Positions 1 to 9,289 of a stretch of 64,000 nucleotides of DNA are shown one piece after another. The first letter of the stretch is position 1. Every line of letters starts with the position of its first letter. The notes below the pieces were generated by a model. It was not told where the DNA came from and ran no database searches. It saw nothing but the letters and a program-made list of their open reading frames with translations. A program made the position numbers and the translations under genes. The DNA lies in contig NZ_AUCM01000003.1 of NCBI RefSeq assembly GCF_000429765.1, positions 124,001 to 188,000 of the forward strand, given 5' to 3'. The stretch is from Gemmobacter nectariphilus DSM 15620. GTDB taxonomy: Bacteria > Pseudomonadota > Alphaproteobacteria > Rhodobacterales > Rhodobacteraceae.

Positions 1-73
1 GGTTTTACCCGAACTTAGCCCGCGAACGTATTGAGACCCAAGTGAATTCTGCGATTTCACCAGCAAAGGCCCG

Positions 74-95
74 CCTGATGCGCCGCCGCATCAGG
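74..95 (-). terminator. Hairpin at the 3' end of miaA
   Basis: A perfect 9-bp stem (CCTGATGCG / CGCATCAGG) closes a 4-nt loop. The miaA stop codon (91-93) lies inside the stem. Read on the minus strand, only a short T-poor stretch (CCTTTG) follows, so this is a weak intrinsic terminator or a 3' stabilising hairpin. Nothing recognisable lies between it and the left edge of the window. Confidence 0.5.
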
Positions 96-1011
96 GTAGC
101 GAGATCGCCGGCCAATGCCCCAGACGGTTGCGCATCCAGGTCCGTTGACGCTTGGCATACTGACGGGTAGCGGTGCAGGCGGCGGCAACCGCAACATCAA
201 GTGTCATGGCGCCTTGCAAATGTGCAACCAGCTCGGGCGCGCCGATGGCGCGGGCCCATGGGCGGTTTGGTGCCCATTGGGACAGCATGGCGCGGACTTC
301 CTCCAGCGCGCCTTCGCGAATCATGTATCCGAATCGCTGATCGATTCGCGCGCCCAGCCAGTCGGGGTCCGGGCGCAGCACCAGCGCATGGGCGCGCTCC
401 AGCGGCAGGACGGGCGGACCCGTATCATCTTGCCAGGCCGCCAACCCGCGGCCAGTGGCGGCCTGCACCTCCCAGGCGCGCTGGATGCGCACGGGGTTCA
501 GGCGGTCGATGCGCGCGGCCGTCGCCGCATCCAGTTCGACCAGCAGCGCCGCGGCGCCTTCGGCGGCGATCCGCCGATCCGCCAGCGCGCGAATGGCGGC
601 CGGGGTGGGCGGGATGTCGGCAAGGCCCGAGGTCAGCGCGGTGAAATAAAGCCCCGTGCCCCCCACGATCACCGGGCGGGGATCCTTGTCCAGAAGGGCG
701 GCGACCTCGCGCAGCCAGTGGCCGACGGAATAGTCCTGATCGGGGCCCACATGGCCATAAAGTCGATGTGGGACCATGGCTTCCTCGGCGGCCGTGGGCC
801 GCGCGGTCAGCACGCGCCAGCAGGAATAGACCTGCAGCGCATCGGCATTCACCACCTGCCGCCCCTGCGCCCGCGCAAGGGCCAGGGCCAGCCCGGACTT
901 GCCGCTGGCCGTGGGGCCGGCGATCAGCACGGGGCGGTCTGCCGGCACAGTGTCCAGCCAGTTTGACACAAGATCGGGATCTGCGTTGATCATGGCGCCG
1001 TTTTCCGACAT
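91..1011 (-). CDS. miaA: tRNA dimethylallyltransferase MiaA
   Basis: MiaA transfers a dimethylallyl group from DMAPP to N6 of A37 in tRNAs that read U-starting codons; it is cytosolic. The protein has 306 residues, normal for the family. The N-terminal P-loop GPTASGKS (residues 32-39) is followed by the DAxQVY region and the C-terminal [12 protein letters not shown] segment typical of MiaA. It is transcribed divergently from pyrH across about 80 bp. The start is uncertain: the ATG at 1011 has no clear Shine-Dalgarno sequence, while the in-frame ATG at 993 is preceded by GGAAAA, which would shorten the protein by six residues. The identification is firm. Confidence 0.95.
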   Translation of the reverse strand: MSENGAMINADPDLVSNWLDTVPADRPVLIAGPTASGKSGLALALARAQGRQVVNADALQVYSCWRVLTARPTAAEEAMVPHRLYGHVGPDQDYSVGHWLREVAALLDKDPRPVIVGGTGLYFTALTSGLADIPPTPAAIRALADRRIAAEGAAALLVELDAATAARIDRLNPVRIQRAWEVQAATGRGLAAWQDDTGPPVLPLERAHALVLRPDPDWLGARIDQRFGYMIREGALEEVRAMLSQWAPNRPWARAIGAPELVAHLQGAMTLDVAVAAACTATRQYAKRQRTWMRNRLGHWPAISLP

Positions 1012-1092
1012 TTTGCGCGCCAGTCAACCGGGCGGGGGATTCTGATGCCCCTGGCGGTCACCACCGGATCACACCAGATGCAAGAGGCAGGC

Positions 1093-1839
1093 ATGAGCAC
1101 CATCGACGGGGCGGATCAGGCGCGCGGCGGCGTGGCCTACAAACGGGTCATGCTGAAGATTTCCGGCGAGGCGCTGATGGGCGATCAGGGCTTTGGCCTG
1201 CATCCGCCGACCGTCCAGCGCGTCGCGCAAGAGGTCAAGGCCTGCCACGCCCTGGGCGTCGAGATCTGCATGGTGATCGGTGGCGGCAACATCTTCCGCG
1301 GCCTTGCCGGCAGCGCCCAGGGGATGGAGCGGACCACGGCCGATTACATGGGGATGCTGGCGACGGTGATGAACGCGCTGGCCATGCAATCGGCGCTGGA
1401 GGCCTTGGGCGTCTTTACCCGCGTGATCAGCGCCATTCCGATGGATCAGGTCTGCGAGCCCTACATCCGCCGCCGCGCCGTGCGGCACCTGGAAAAGAAG
1501 CGGGTCTGCATCTTTGCCGCCGGCACCGGCAATCCGTTCTTCACCACCGACACGGCCGCCGCGCTGCGCGCCAATGAAATGGGCTGCGAGGCGGTGTTCA
1601 AGGGCACCAAGGTCGACGGGGTCTATGACAAGGATCCCAAGAAGTTCGCTGACGCCAAGCGCTATGACACCGTCAGCTATGACGAGGCACTGGAAAAGAA
1701 CCTGGGCGTGATGGACGCGACCGCGATTGCCCTGTCGCGCGACAACCGCCTGCCGATCATCGTGTTCAGCCTGGACGAGCCGGGCGGTTTCCGCGGCATT
1801 CTGGCCGGGCAGGGCACCTATACCACCGTCAAGGGCTGA
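1093..1839 (+). CDS. pyrH: UMP kinase (uridylate kinase) PyrH
   Basis: Phosphorylates UMP to UDP with ATP in pyrimidine nucleotide synthesis; bacterial-type hexameric cytosolic kinase of the amino acid kinase fold. It has 248 residues. Visible motifs are KISGEAL near residue 22, the glycine loop IGGGNIFRG, and [13 protein letters not shown], where the nucleotide and the GTP/UTP effectors act in the family. The ATG at 1093 was chosen because AAGAGG lies 5 nt upstream; an in-frame ATG at 1045 would add 16 unconserved residues. It is followed after 100 bp by frr, the usual bacterial pairing. Confidence 0.95.
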   Translation: MSTIDGADQARGGVAYKRVMLKISGEALMGDQGFGLHPPTVQRVAQEVKACHALGVEICMVIGGGNIFRGLAGSAQGMERTTADYMGMLATVMNALAMQSALEALGVFTRVISAIPMDQVCEPYIRRRAVRHLEKKRVCIFAAGTGNPFFTTDTAAALRANEMGCEAVFKGTKVDGVYDKDPKKFADAKRYDTVSYDEALEKNLGVMDATAIALSRDNRLPIIVFSLDEPGGFRGILAGQGTYTTVKG

Positions 1840-1939
1840 GGCCCGCCACCCCCTGTACCCAGAGCCTGCCTTCGCCTATAGAGGCGGGGCACCCCCGGAC
1901 GAGGGGGCAGAAAGATGCAGGCCAAGGAAGGAAACTCTC

Positions 1940-2503
1940 ATGTCCGATGATCTGGAGATCGACCTCGACGATCTGGAGCGCCGCATGGAAGGCGCGATGG
2001 CCAGCCTGCGCACGGAATTCGCATCGCTTCGCACCGGCCGCGCCTCGGGCAACATGCTGGAGCCGATCCAGGTCGAGGCCTATGGCCAGATGACGCCGAT
2101 CAACCAGCTGGGCACCGTCAACGTGCCCGAGCCGCGCATGGTCACGATCAACGTCTGGGACAAGGGCATGGTCGGCAAGGTGGAAAAGGCGATCCGCGAA
2201 TCCGGCCTTGGCATCAACCCGCAGCTCAACGGCACCATCATCATGCTGCCGATCCCCGAACTTAACGAGCAGCGCCGCAAGGAACTGACCAAGGTGGCTG
2301 CCGGCTATGCCGAACATGCCCGCGTCGCCATCCGCAACGTGCGCCGCGACGGGATGGACAAGATCAAGAAGGCCAAGGCCGACGGCATGCCCGAAGACGA
2401 GCAGAAGATGTATGCCGACGAGGTGCAGGCCCTGACCGACAAGATGATTGCCGCCGTCGACAAGGCGCTGGAAAGCAAGCAAGCCGAGATCATGCAGGTC
2501 TGA
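1940..2503 (+). CDS. frr: Ribosome recycling factor
   Basis: Splits post-termination 70S ribosomes together with EF-G. It has 187 residues, within the family norm of about 185. The SLRTGRAS motif lies near residue 30, and the C-terminal helix contains the typical [12 protein letters not shown] stretch. The ATG at 1940 has AAGGAAGGA just upstream. The 100-bp gap after pyrH contains a small hairpin (CCCCC 1892-1896 / GGGGG 1903-1907) and a TATAGA hexamer, so frr may have some expression of its own besides read-through from pyrH. Confidence 0.96.
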   Translation: MSDDLEIDLDDLERRMEGAMASLRTEFASLRTGRASGNMLEPIQVEAYGQMTPINQLGTVNVPEPRMVTINVWDKGMVGKVEKAIRESGLGINPQLNGTIIMLPIPELNEQRRKELTKVAAGYAEHARVAIRNVRRDGMDKIKKAKADGMPEDEQKMYADEVQALTDKMIAAVDKALESKQAEIMQV

Positions 2504-2534
2504 GCCGGTCTGGCTTCAGCGGGAGGGCAGGCCG

Positions 2535-3254
2535 ATGTCGTCGGAAAAGCGGGCGCCGCAGCATGTGGCGATCATCATGGACGGCAATGGCCGCTGGGCC
2601 ACCAGCCGGGGCTGGCCCCGACTGGTCGGCCACCGCAAGGGGGCCGAACGGGTCAAGGAAATCGTCCGCTGCGCCCCCGATCTGGGGGTGAAGTGGCTGA
2701 CGATCTACGCCTTTTCCACCGAGAACTGGAAACGCTCGACCGAAGAAGTGCTGGGCCTGATGGGCCTGTTCTCGCGCTATATCGAACGCGAGGCTGACCG
2801 GCTGTCGGCCGAAGGCGTGCGGATGCGCTTCATCGGTGACCGTTCGCGGCTGGATGACCGGCTGCAACGGCTGATGGCCGGGATCGAGACGCGCACGGCG
2901 AACAACACAAGGCTGAACCTGACCGTGGCCATCAACTATGGTGGGCGCGACGAGATCATCCGCGCGGGCCGCAAGATCGCCTGCGAGGTGGCCGAGGGGC
3001 GGCTTGACCCCGCCGATGTCACCGAGGCGACGGTGTCGGCCATGCTGGACACCGCCGACATTCCCGACCCCGATCTGGTGATCCGCACCAGCGGCGAGAC
3101 GCGGGTGTCGAACTTCCTGCTCTGGCAGGCGGCCTATGCCGAATATGAATTCACCGAAACGCTGTGGCCCGATTTTTCCCCGGCCGAGCTGGAGCGTATC
3201 CTTTCCCGTTTCGGCGGGCGCGACCGGCGCTTTGGCGGGGTGGCTCCGGCATGA
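2535..3254 (+). CDS. uppS: Undecaprenyl diphosphate synthase (isoprenyl transferase)
   Basis: Condenses FPP with eight IPP units in cis to make undecaprenyl-PP, the lipid carrier for peptidoglycan and O-antigen. It has 239 residues. The catalytic Asp is D16 in MDGNGRW, followed by AFSTENW, and the C-terminal substrate motif RTSGETRVSNFLLWQ is complete. The start at 2535 follows GGGAGG. The stop codon overlaps the cdsA start as ATGA (3251-3254), implying translational coupling in the frr-uppS-cdsA-dxr-rseP operon. Confidence 0.96.
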   Translation: MSSEKRAPQHVAIIMDGNGRWATSRGWPRLVGHRKGAERVKEIVRCAPDLGVKWLTIYAFSTENWKRSTEEVLGLMGLFSRYIEREADRLSAEGVRMRFIGDRSRLDDRLQRLMAGIETRTANNTRLNLTVAINYGGRDEIIRAGRKIACEVAEGRLDPADVTEATVSAMLDTADIPDPDLVIRTSGETRVSNFLLWQAAYAEYEFTETLWPDFSPAELERILSRFGGRDRRFGGVAPA

Positions 3255-4069
3255 GCGGTGATCCGCAACGCTGGGCCGATCTGCGCGCGCGGGTGCTGTC
3301 GGCCATCGTGATGGTGGCGGTTGGTGGCGGGGCGATCGTGGCGGGCGGGCTGCCGCTGGTGCTGCTGGGCATCGTGGCCCCTGGCCTGATGATGTGGGAA
3401 CTGGCGCGCATGACGCGCGGGGCAGGCGCGGATGTGTCGGTCCTGCTGGGCGTTCTGGCGGCGGCGGTTCTGGTGCTGAATTACTGGGCCATGTGGCATT
3501 TCTGGTCGCCCGGCCTGTCGCTTGCCCCGCTGGCGCTGCTGCTGCCCTCGCTGGTCGGGGCGCTGACCCCGCGCCGGGACCGGGCGGTGTTTGCCGTCTA
3601 TGCGCTGGTGATCGTGCTGACCGGGATCGGCCTTGTGGCGTTGCGCAACGGGGTGGGGCTGCCGGCGGCACTGTGTGTGCTGCTGGTCGTGGTGGTCTCG
3701 GATGTCGCCGGGTATTTTGCGGGCCGGCTGATCGGCGGGCCGAAGTTCTGGCCGGCCATCAGCCCCAAAAAAACCTGGAGCGGCACAGTCGCCGGCTGGA
3801 TCGGCGCGGCGCTGGTCGGGGCTGGCTTCATGGCCGCCGGCTGGGGCGGGGCGCAGCTTTTGTGGATCTTGCCGATTGTCGCCTTTGCCGGGCAGATGGG
3901 CGACATTGCCGAATCCGCCATCAAGCGCCGGGCAGGCGTCAAGGATTCCTCGAACCTCATTCCAGGGCATGGCGGCTTGCTGGACCGTTTCGACGCGCTG
4001 GCCTTTGCGGTGCCTGCGGCGCTGCTGATCGACTTGGCGCTGCCTTTCATGCCCGCAGCAGGGGGCTGA
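3251..4069 (+). CDS. cdsA: Phosphatidate cytidylyltransferase (CDP-diacylglycerol synthase)
   Basis: Integral inner-membrane enzyme that makes CDP-diacylglycerol from phosphatidate and CTP, the branch point of phospholipid synthesis. It has 272 residues, mostly hydrophobic helices. The family signature is visible in the last third: ISPKKTWSG, then GDIAESAIKRRAGVKDSS and PGHGGLLDRFD. The CDP-DAG made here is also the substrate of the Pcs enzyme encoded at 53491. The ATG overlaps the uppS stop by 4 nt, and dxr starts 4 nt after the cdsA stop. Confidence 0.95.
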   Translation: MSGDPQRWADLRARVLSAIVMVAVGGGAIVAGGLPLVLLGIVAPGLMMWELARMTRGAGADVSVLLGVLAAAVLVLNYWAMWHFWSPGLSLAPLALLLPSLVGALTPRRDRAVFAVYALVIVLTGIGLVALRNGVGLPAALCVLLVVVVSDVAGYFAGRLIGGPKFWPAISPKKTWSGTVAGWIGAALVGAGFMAAGWGGAQLLWILPIVAFAGQMGDIAESAIKRRAGVKDSSNLIPGHGGLLDRFDALAFAVPAALLIDLALPFMPAAGG

Positions 4070-4073
4070 GACG

Positions 4074-5252
4074 ATGCGCAGCATTTCCATCTTCGGTGCC
4101 ACCGGGTCAATCGGGGAAAACACCGTCGATCTGATCGCCCGCGCGCCGGGCGCCTATCGGGTGGTGGCGCTGACCGGCGGGCGCAATGTGGCGCGGCTGG
4201 CGCAGCAGGCCATCGCGCTCAGGGCGGAACTGGCCGTGACCGCCCATGACGATTGCCTGCCCGCCTTGCGCGAGGCGCTGGCCGGCACCGGGATCGAGAC
4301 CGCCGCGGGCCCGCAGGCGATAGCCGAGGCAGCCGAGCGCCCCGCCGACTGGACCATGAGCGCGATCGTCGGCGCGGCGGGCCTTGTGCCCAGCTTGCGC
4401 ACAGTGGAACGCGGCGGCACGCTGGCGCTGGCGAACAAGGAATCGCTGGTCTGCGCCGGTCCCCTGCTGATGGAGACCGCCCGCGCCAATGCCGCAACCA
4501 TCCTGCCGGTCGACAGCGAACATTCCGCTGTCTTTCAGGCCCTTGCAGGCGAGCCGGTTTCGGCGGTGGAACTCGTGACCATCACCGCCTCGGGCGGGGC
4601 GTTCCGCGACTGGCCCATGGAACGCCTGGCCAGCGCCACCGTGGCCGAGGCCAGCACCCATCCGAATTTCGCCATGGGCCAGCGCATCACGATCGACAGT
4701 GCCACCATGTTCAACAAGGCCATGGAGGTGATCGAGGCGCGCGAATTCTTCGGGCTTGATCCTGCGCAGATCGACGTGGTGATCCAGCGCGAGCAGATCA
4801 TTCATGCGCTGGTGGCCTTTCAGGATGGCGCGGTGATGGCGCATCTGGGCCAGCCCGACATGCGCCATGCCATCGGCTATGCGCTCCACTGGCCCGAGCG
4901 CGCACCGCTGCCGGTCGCGCGGCTGGACCTGCGCAAGCTGACCAGCCTGAGCTTTTCAGTGCCGGACGAGACGCGCTATCCCGCGCTGCGGCTGGCACGC
5001 GATGTGATGGCGGCAGGCGGTCTGGCGGGGGCTGCCTTCAACGCGGCCAAGGAATCGGCGCTGGATCATTTCATCGCCGGGCGGATCGGCTTCATGGACA
5101 TGGCCGGGCTGGTCGAACAGGTGCTGGACAGGATCTCGCGCGATTGTGGCCTTGGAAATGCCCCGGACAGCCTTGAGAAGGTCCTGCAGATGGACGACCT
5201 TGCCCGCCAGACGGCGGATGAAATCGTCCGCGCACGGGCAGGACAAGGATAG
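4074..5252 (+). CDS. dxr: 1-deoxy-D-xylulose 5-phosphate reductoisomerase
   Basis: Second enzyme of the MEP isoprenoid pathway: converts DXP to MEP with NADPH and a divalent metal. It has 392 residues. The N-terminal NADPH loop is GATGSIG (residues 8-14); ANKESLV, the metal and substrate motif DSEHSAVFQ, the flexible loop SGGAFRDW and HPNFAMGQRITIDSATMFNKAME all follow in order. Its product feeds UppS, encoded two genes upstream. The gene lies 4 nt after cdsA and ends 3 nt before rseP. Confidence 0.96.
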   Translation: MRSISIFGATGSIGENTVDLIARAPGAYRVVALTGGRNVARLAQQAIALRAELAVTAHDDCLPALREALAGTGIETAAGPQAIAEAAERPADWTMSAIVGAAGLVPSLRTVERGGTLALANKESLVCAGPLLMETARANAATILPVDSEHSAVFQALAGEPVSAVELVTITASGGAFRDWPMERLASATVAEASTHPNFAMGQRITIDSATMFNKAMEVIEAREFFGLDPAQIDVVIQREQIIHALVAFQDGAVMAHLGQPDMRHAIGYALHWPERAPLPVARLDLRKLTSLSFSVPDETRYPALRLARDVMAAGGLAGAAFNAAKESALDHFIAGRIGFMDMAGLVEQVLDRISRDCGLGNAPDSLEKVLQMDDLARQTADEIVRARAGQG

Positions 5253-5255
5253 ACA

Positions 5256-6590
5256 ATGGATTTTCTGGCGCAGCTTCCATCCTTCGGCAATGCGATCTGG
5301 ACGCTGGTTGCCTTTGTCGCCGCCCTGTCGGTCATCGTGGCGGTGCATGAATACGGCCATTACATCGTGGGCCGCTGGTGCGGGATCAAGGCGGATGTGT
5401 TCAGCCTTGGCTTTGGCCCGAAGATCGCCGGCTGGACCGACCGGCACGGCACCCACTGGCAGATCGCCGCGCTGCCCTTTGGCGGCTATGTCAAGTTCAA
5501 GGGCGATTCCGATGCCGCCTCGGGGCGGGACGACCATGCGCTCGATACCATGAGCCCCGAGGAACGGCGCGACACCATGCATGGCGCGCCGCTGTGGGCG
5601 CGGTCGGCCACGGTGGCGGCGGGGCCGGTGTTCAACTTTGCCCTGTCGATCCTGATCTTTGCCGGCATCGCCCTGTGGAGCGGGATCGCCACCGAAGAGG
5701 CGCGCGTCGGCAAGGTCAAGCCGCTGCCGATGGCCCAGGCGCTGAAGCCGGGCGATCTGATCACCGCCCTTGATGGCAAGCCGGTCGGCAGCCTGTCAGA
5801 TTTCTACACCGTGGCCGATGGTCTGACCCCGGTGGCCGAGGTCTCCTATACCGTCGACCGCGCAGGGCAGGTGATGGAGCTGACCGGGCCGTTCCCCTTT
5901 CCGCCGCTGGCCGATCTGGTGCAGCCCGATTCGGCGGCGCAGGATGCCGGGCTGAAGGCGGGCGATGTGATCCTGTCGGTCAACGGCACGCCCATCCATG
6001 CCTTTTCGCAACTGCGCACCATGATCGGCGAGTCCGATGGCGCTCCGCAGACGCTGGAGGTCTGGCGCGGCGGGCAGACGCAGCCCGTCACGCTGACCCC
6101 GCGCCGGGTGGATCTGCCGGTGCCCGATGGCGGGTTCGAAACGCGCTGGCTGATCGGTCTGACCGGCGGGCTGGTGTTCGAGCCCGAAACCCGCCGCGCC
6201 GGCCCGTTCGAGGCGATGTGGCTGGGCGTGCGTCAGACCGGGATGATCGTGCAGACCTCGCTTTCGGGCCTGTGGCACATGGTGACCGGGGCGATTTCCA
6301 GCTGCAACCTGCGGGGCCCGCTGGGGATTGCCGAAAGCTCGGGCAATGCGGCGGCGCAGGGCACGATGACCTTCGTGTGGTTCATCGCGATGCTTTCGAC
6401 CGCGGTGGGCATGATGAACCTGTTTCCGGTGCCGGTGCTGGACGGCGGGCACCTTGTGTTCCACGCCTGGGAAGCCGTGACCGGCAAGCCGCCCAGCGAC
6501 CGCGCCTTGCGCGGGCTGATGACGGGCGGGCTGGCGCTCTTGCTGACGCTGATGGTCTTTGCGCTGACGAATGACCTGTTCTGTCCGTGA
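5256..6590 (+). CDS. rseP: Site-2 intramembrane zinc metalloprotease RseP
   Basis: Inner-membrane S2P protease that cleaves anti-sigma factors and remnant signal peptides in the membrane. It has 444 residues. The zinc motif HEYGH lies at residues 31-35 in the first membrane helix. Two periplasmic PDZ-like regions follow (roughly 115-290). The second active-site motif NLFPVPVLDGGH (residues 388-399) sits near the C terminus, so the catalytic residues look complete. It directly follows dxr and precedes bamA, the usual envelope-biogenesis order. Confidence 0.94.
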   Translation: MDFLAQLPSFGNAIWTLVAFVAALSVIVAVHEYGHYIVGRWCGIKADVFSLGFGPKIAGWTDRHGTHWQIAALPFGGYVKFKGDSDAASGRDDHALDTMSPEERRDTMHGAPLWARSATVAAGPVFNFALSILIFAGIALWSGIATEEARVGKVKPLPMAQALKPGDLITALDGKPVGSLSDFYTVADGLTPVAEVSYTVDRAGQVMELTGPFPFPPLADLVQPDSAAQDAGLKAGDVILSVNGTPIHAFSQLRTMIGESDGAPQTLEVWRGGQTQPVTLTPRRVDLPVPDGGFETRWLIGLTGGLVFEPETRRAGPFEAMWLGVRQTGMIVQTSLSGLWHMVTGAISSCNLRGPLGIAESSGNAAAQGTMTFVWFIAMLSTAVGMMNLFPVPVLDGGHLVFHAWEAVTGKPPSDRALRGLMTGGLALLLTLMVFALTNDLFCP

Positions 6591-6678
6591 TTGTGCCCAA
6601 ATCCGGCCATAATCTGCGGCTATTTCGGGGCCAACCGGGTCTGTGTGCCCGGCCTTGCCCTGAACGCGGAGTGTCATC

Positions 6679-6816
6679 ATGCAGACTCTTACCAGTGGTT
6701 ATCGTAGTCTCTCGCTGATCGTGAACCTGAACTGGGACCGGTTCTTCTCGCTGGGGACCATCATCGTGGGTTTGCTGGCTGGTGCGTTTCTGGGCTCGGC
6801 GCTGACGCGGCTGTAA
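6679..6816 (+). CDS. 45-residue single-span membrane protein of unknown function
   Basis: A short reading frame of 45 codons plus TAA, encoding a protein that begins MQTLTSGYRSLSLIVNLNWD and has one predicted membrane span (about residues 23-41, ending GAFLGSALTRL). GGAG lies 7 nt before the ATG, and a strong hairpin terminator follows 22 nt after the stop, so it looks like a complete small gene or the last gene of the rseP transcript. I recall similar short proteins annotated as hypothetical in Rhodobacteraceae but cannot verify that here. No function is assigned. Confidence 0.72.
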   Translation: MQTLTSGYRSLSLIVNLNWDRFFSLGTIIVGLLAGAFLGSALTRL

Positions 6817-6837
6817 TCCTTTCAGCATGGCTTGACG

Positions 6838-6877
6838 AAAGGCGCGGACCCGAAAGGGCCGCGCCTTTGGCCTTTTG
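6838..6877 (+). terminator. Rho-independent terminator after the small membrane gene
   Basis: A perfect 10-bp stem AAAGGCGCGG / CCGCGCCTTT (6838-6847 and 6859-6868) encloses an inner CCC-GAAA-GGG mini-stem. It is followed by GGCCTTTTG. The T-run overlaps the -35 hexamer of the likely bamA promoter. Confidence 0.8.
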
Positions 6878-6903
6878 ACAAGCCCCCCCGTTCGGGCTAG
6901 TCA
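6875..6903 (+). promoter_or_regulatory. Putative sigma-70 promoter of bamA
   Basis: A perfect -35 hexamer TTGACA (6875-6880), a 17-bp spacer and a poor -10 (TAGTCA, 6898-6903) lie about 35 bp before the chosen bamA start. The -35 is convincing; the -10 is weak, as is common in alphaproteobacteria. It lies immediately after a terminator, which supports separate transcription of bamA. Confidence 0.4.
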
Positions 6904-6937
6904 GGGGTCAATCACGCGACGACCGGGGGGTTTGTCT

Positions 6938-9289
6938 ATGACTGTATTTGATGGCTTCCGGGATCAGGCGCGCACGCGGTCGCGGATGCGTTCAGGGGTT
7001 CTGGCGGTTCTTCTGGCCTCGGCGGTGGGGATTGCGGCGGTGCCGGTTCCGGTGTCGGCGCAGGGCTACCGTTTTTCCAACGTGACGATCGAAGGCAACC
7101 AGCGGATCGAGCCGCGCACGATCCTTGGCCATGCCCGCATCGGCCGGGGCGATGCCATGTCGGCCGCCGATCTGAACGATGCCTACCAGCGCCTTGTGAA
7201 CACCGGCCTTTTCGAAAGCGTCAGCCTGACGCCGCGGGGCGGCACGCTGGTGATCACGGTCAAGGAATACCCCACGATCAACGTCGTCAACTTCGAAGGC
7301 AACAAGCGCCTCAAGGCCGAAGATCTGACCAAGCTGATCGAATCGCGCTCGCGCAAGGTCTATTCGCCGTCGGTGGCCGAAGCCGATGCCGCCACGATTG
7401 CCGAGGCCTATTCGGTCGCCGGCCGCATGGCCGCCCGGGTCGAGCCGCGGATCATCCGGCGCAGCGACAACCGCGTCGATCTGGTCTTTGAAATCGCCGA
7501 GGGCAAGGTGGTCGAGGTCGAGCGCCTGTCCTTTGTCGGCAACCGTGCCTTTACCGATCGCCGCCTGCGCCAGGTCCTGCAGACCAAGCAGGCCGGCCTG
7601 CTGCGCCAGCTCATCAGCTCGGACACCTATGTTGCCGAGCGGATCGACGTCGACAAGCAGCTGCTCAAGGATTTCTACCAGTCGCGCGGCTACATCGACT
7701 TTCAGGTGATGGACGCCACCTCGGAAATGGCGCGTGAACGTGACGGGTTCTTCGTCACCTTCACCGTGCGCGAGGGGCTGCAATACAGCTTTGGCAACAC
7801 CCGCGTGGTGTCCGAAATCGACGGTGTCAACGCCGAGGATTACGCCCCGCTTCTGCGGCTGCGGCCCGGCGCGATCTATACGCCATCGGATGTGGAAACC
7901 GTCATCGCCCGGATGGAGTCTCTGGCCTCGCGCAAGGGCATCAACTTCCTGCGCGTCGAGCCGCGCATCAAGCGCAACGATGCCGAGCGCCGGCTGGACA
8001 TCGACTTTGCCCTGGTCCGGGGCGAGCGGATTTTCGTCGAGCGGATCGACATCGAGGGCAACACGACCACGATGGATCAGGTGATCCGTCGCCAGTTCCG
8101 CACCGTCGAGGGCGACCCGCTGAACGCGCGCGAAGTGCGCGAGGCGGCCGAACGCATCCGTGCGCTTGGCTTCTTTGAAACCGCCAGTGTCGAAGCCGTC
8201 GAAGGCACCAGCGCCGAGTCGGTGATCGTCAAGGCGACGGTGGCGGAAAAGCCCACCGGCTCGCTGTCGTTCGGGGCCAGCTATGGCAAGTCCGACGGGG
8301 TCGGCCTGACGGTGGGGCTGTCGGAATCAAACTTCCTTGGCCGGGGTCAGTATGTCGCGGTCGATCTGAACATCGGCGCGAACGATGCCAGCTCGTCCTT
8401 TACCTTCTCGGAGCCGGCGGTTCTGGGACGCGATCTGAAGTTCACCTTCTCGGGGATCTACACGCAGTCCGAGGCGAATTATTCCACCTGGGATTCGCGC
8501 TTTGCCCAGGTCGGTCTGGCGCTGGAATTCCCGATTTCGCAGAACTCGCGGCTTGAAACCCGCTATACGCTGAACAAGTCGCGGATTTTCAACGTCGAAC
8601 AGACGACTGCGCCGCTGTCCAGCCCGATCCTTGCGCGCGAGGCGGCCCGCGGCTCGCTGGTGGGCTCGGCGGTCGGCTACATGTACAGCTGGGACAACCG
8701 CCGTGGCGGTCTTTCGGGCGAGACGACCAACGTGTTCCGCTTCAGCCAGGATCTGTATGGGCTTGGCGGCGACCTCAAGTTCCTCAAGTCCGAACTGTTC
8801 GCCGGCACCCAGACCAAGATCCTGAATGGCGATGTGACCTTGCGTGCCCAGTTCGAGGCCGGCGCCCTGGCCACGTCGGGCGGCAATGGCACCCGCGTGA
8901 GCGAGCGGTATTTCCTGGACGGCAAGTTGCGCGGGTTCGAACCCTTTGGCCTTGGCCCGCGTGATACCACGGCAGGCAAGAACGACCCGCTGGGCGGCAA
9001 CTACTTCGCCGTTGCGCGGTTCGAGGCCGATTTCCCGCTGGGTCTGCCCGAAGAATACGGCATCCGGGGCGGCGTGTTCATGGATATCGGCTCGGTCTGG
9101 GGCCTGAACGATACCGTCGGCGCCACGGGCACCGTGGATGACAAGCTGCGCCTGCGCTCGTCGGTCGGGCTGTCGCTGCTGTGGGATACCCCGCTTGGGC
9201 CGCTGCGGTTCAACTTCTCGAGGGCAATCAAGAAGCAGACCTACGACAAGGTTCAGAACTTCGACCTGACGATTTCGACGAAGTTCTGA
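6938..9289 (+). CDS. bamA: Outer membrane protein assembly factor BamA
   Basis: Core Omp85 component of the BAM complex, which inserts beta-barrels into the outer membrane. It has 783 residues. A Sec signal peptide ends near VPVSAQG, five POTRA modules span roughly residues 45-440, and the C-terminal 16-strand barrel ends in Phe (DLTISTKF), the usual outer-membrane signal. The start is uncertain: the ATG at 6938 gives a long Arg-rich n-region, and the ATG at 6986 (MRSGVLAVLL) would give a more ordinary signal peptide. Its stop overlaps the skp start by one base (TGATG). Confidence 0.95.
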   Translation: MTVFDGFRDQARTRSRMRSGVLAVLLASAVGIAAVPVPVSAQGYRFSNVTIEGNQRIEPRTILGHARIGRGDAMSAADLNDAYQRLVNTGLFESVSLTPRGGTLVITVKEYPTINVVNFEGNKRLKAEDLTKLIESRSRKVYSPSVAEADAATIAEAYSVAGRMAARVEPRIIRRSDNRVDLVFEIAEGKVVEVERLSFVGNRAFTDRRLRQVLQTKQAGLLRQLISSDTYVAERIDVDKQLLKDFYQSRGYIDFQVMDATSEMARERDGFFVTFTVREGLQYSFGNTRVVSEIDGVNAEDYAPLLRLRPGAIYTPSDVETVIARMESLASRKGINFLRVEPRIKRNDAERRLDIDFALVRGERIFVERIDIEGNTTTMDQVIRRQFRTVEGDPLNAREVREAAERIRALGFFETASVEAVEGTSAESVIVKATVAEKPTGSLSFGASYGKSDGVGLTVGLSESNFLGRGQYVAVDLNIGANDASSSFTFSEPAVLGRDLKFTFSGIYTQSEANYSTWDSRFAQVGLALEFPISQNSRLETRYTLNKSRIFNVEQTTAPLSSPILAREAARGSLVGSAVGYMYSWDNRRGGLSGETTNVFRFSQDLYGLGGDLKFLKSELFAGTQTKILNGDVTLRAQFEAGALATSGGNGTRVSERYFLDGKLRGFEPFGLGPRDTTAGKNDPLGGNYFAVARFEADFPLGLPEEYGIRGGVFMDIGSVWGLNDTVGATGTVDDKLRLRSSVGLSLLWDTPLGPLRFNFSRAIKKQTYDKVQNFDLTISTKF

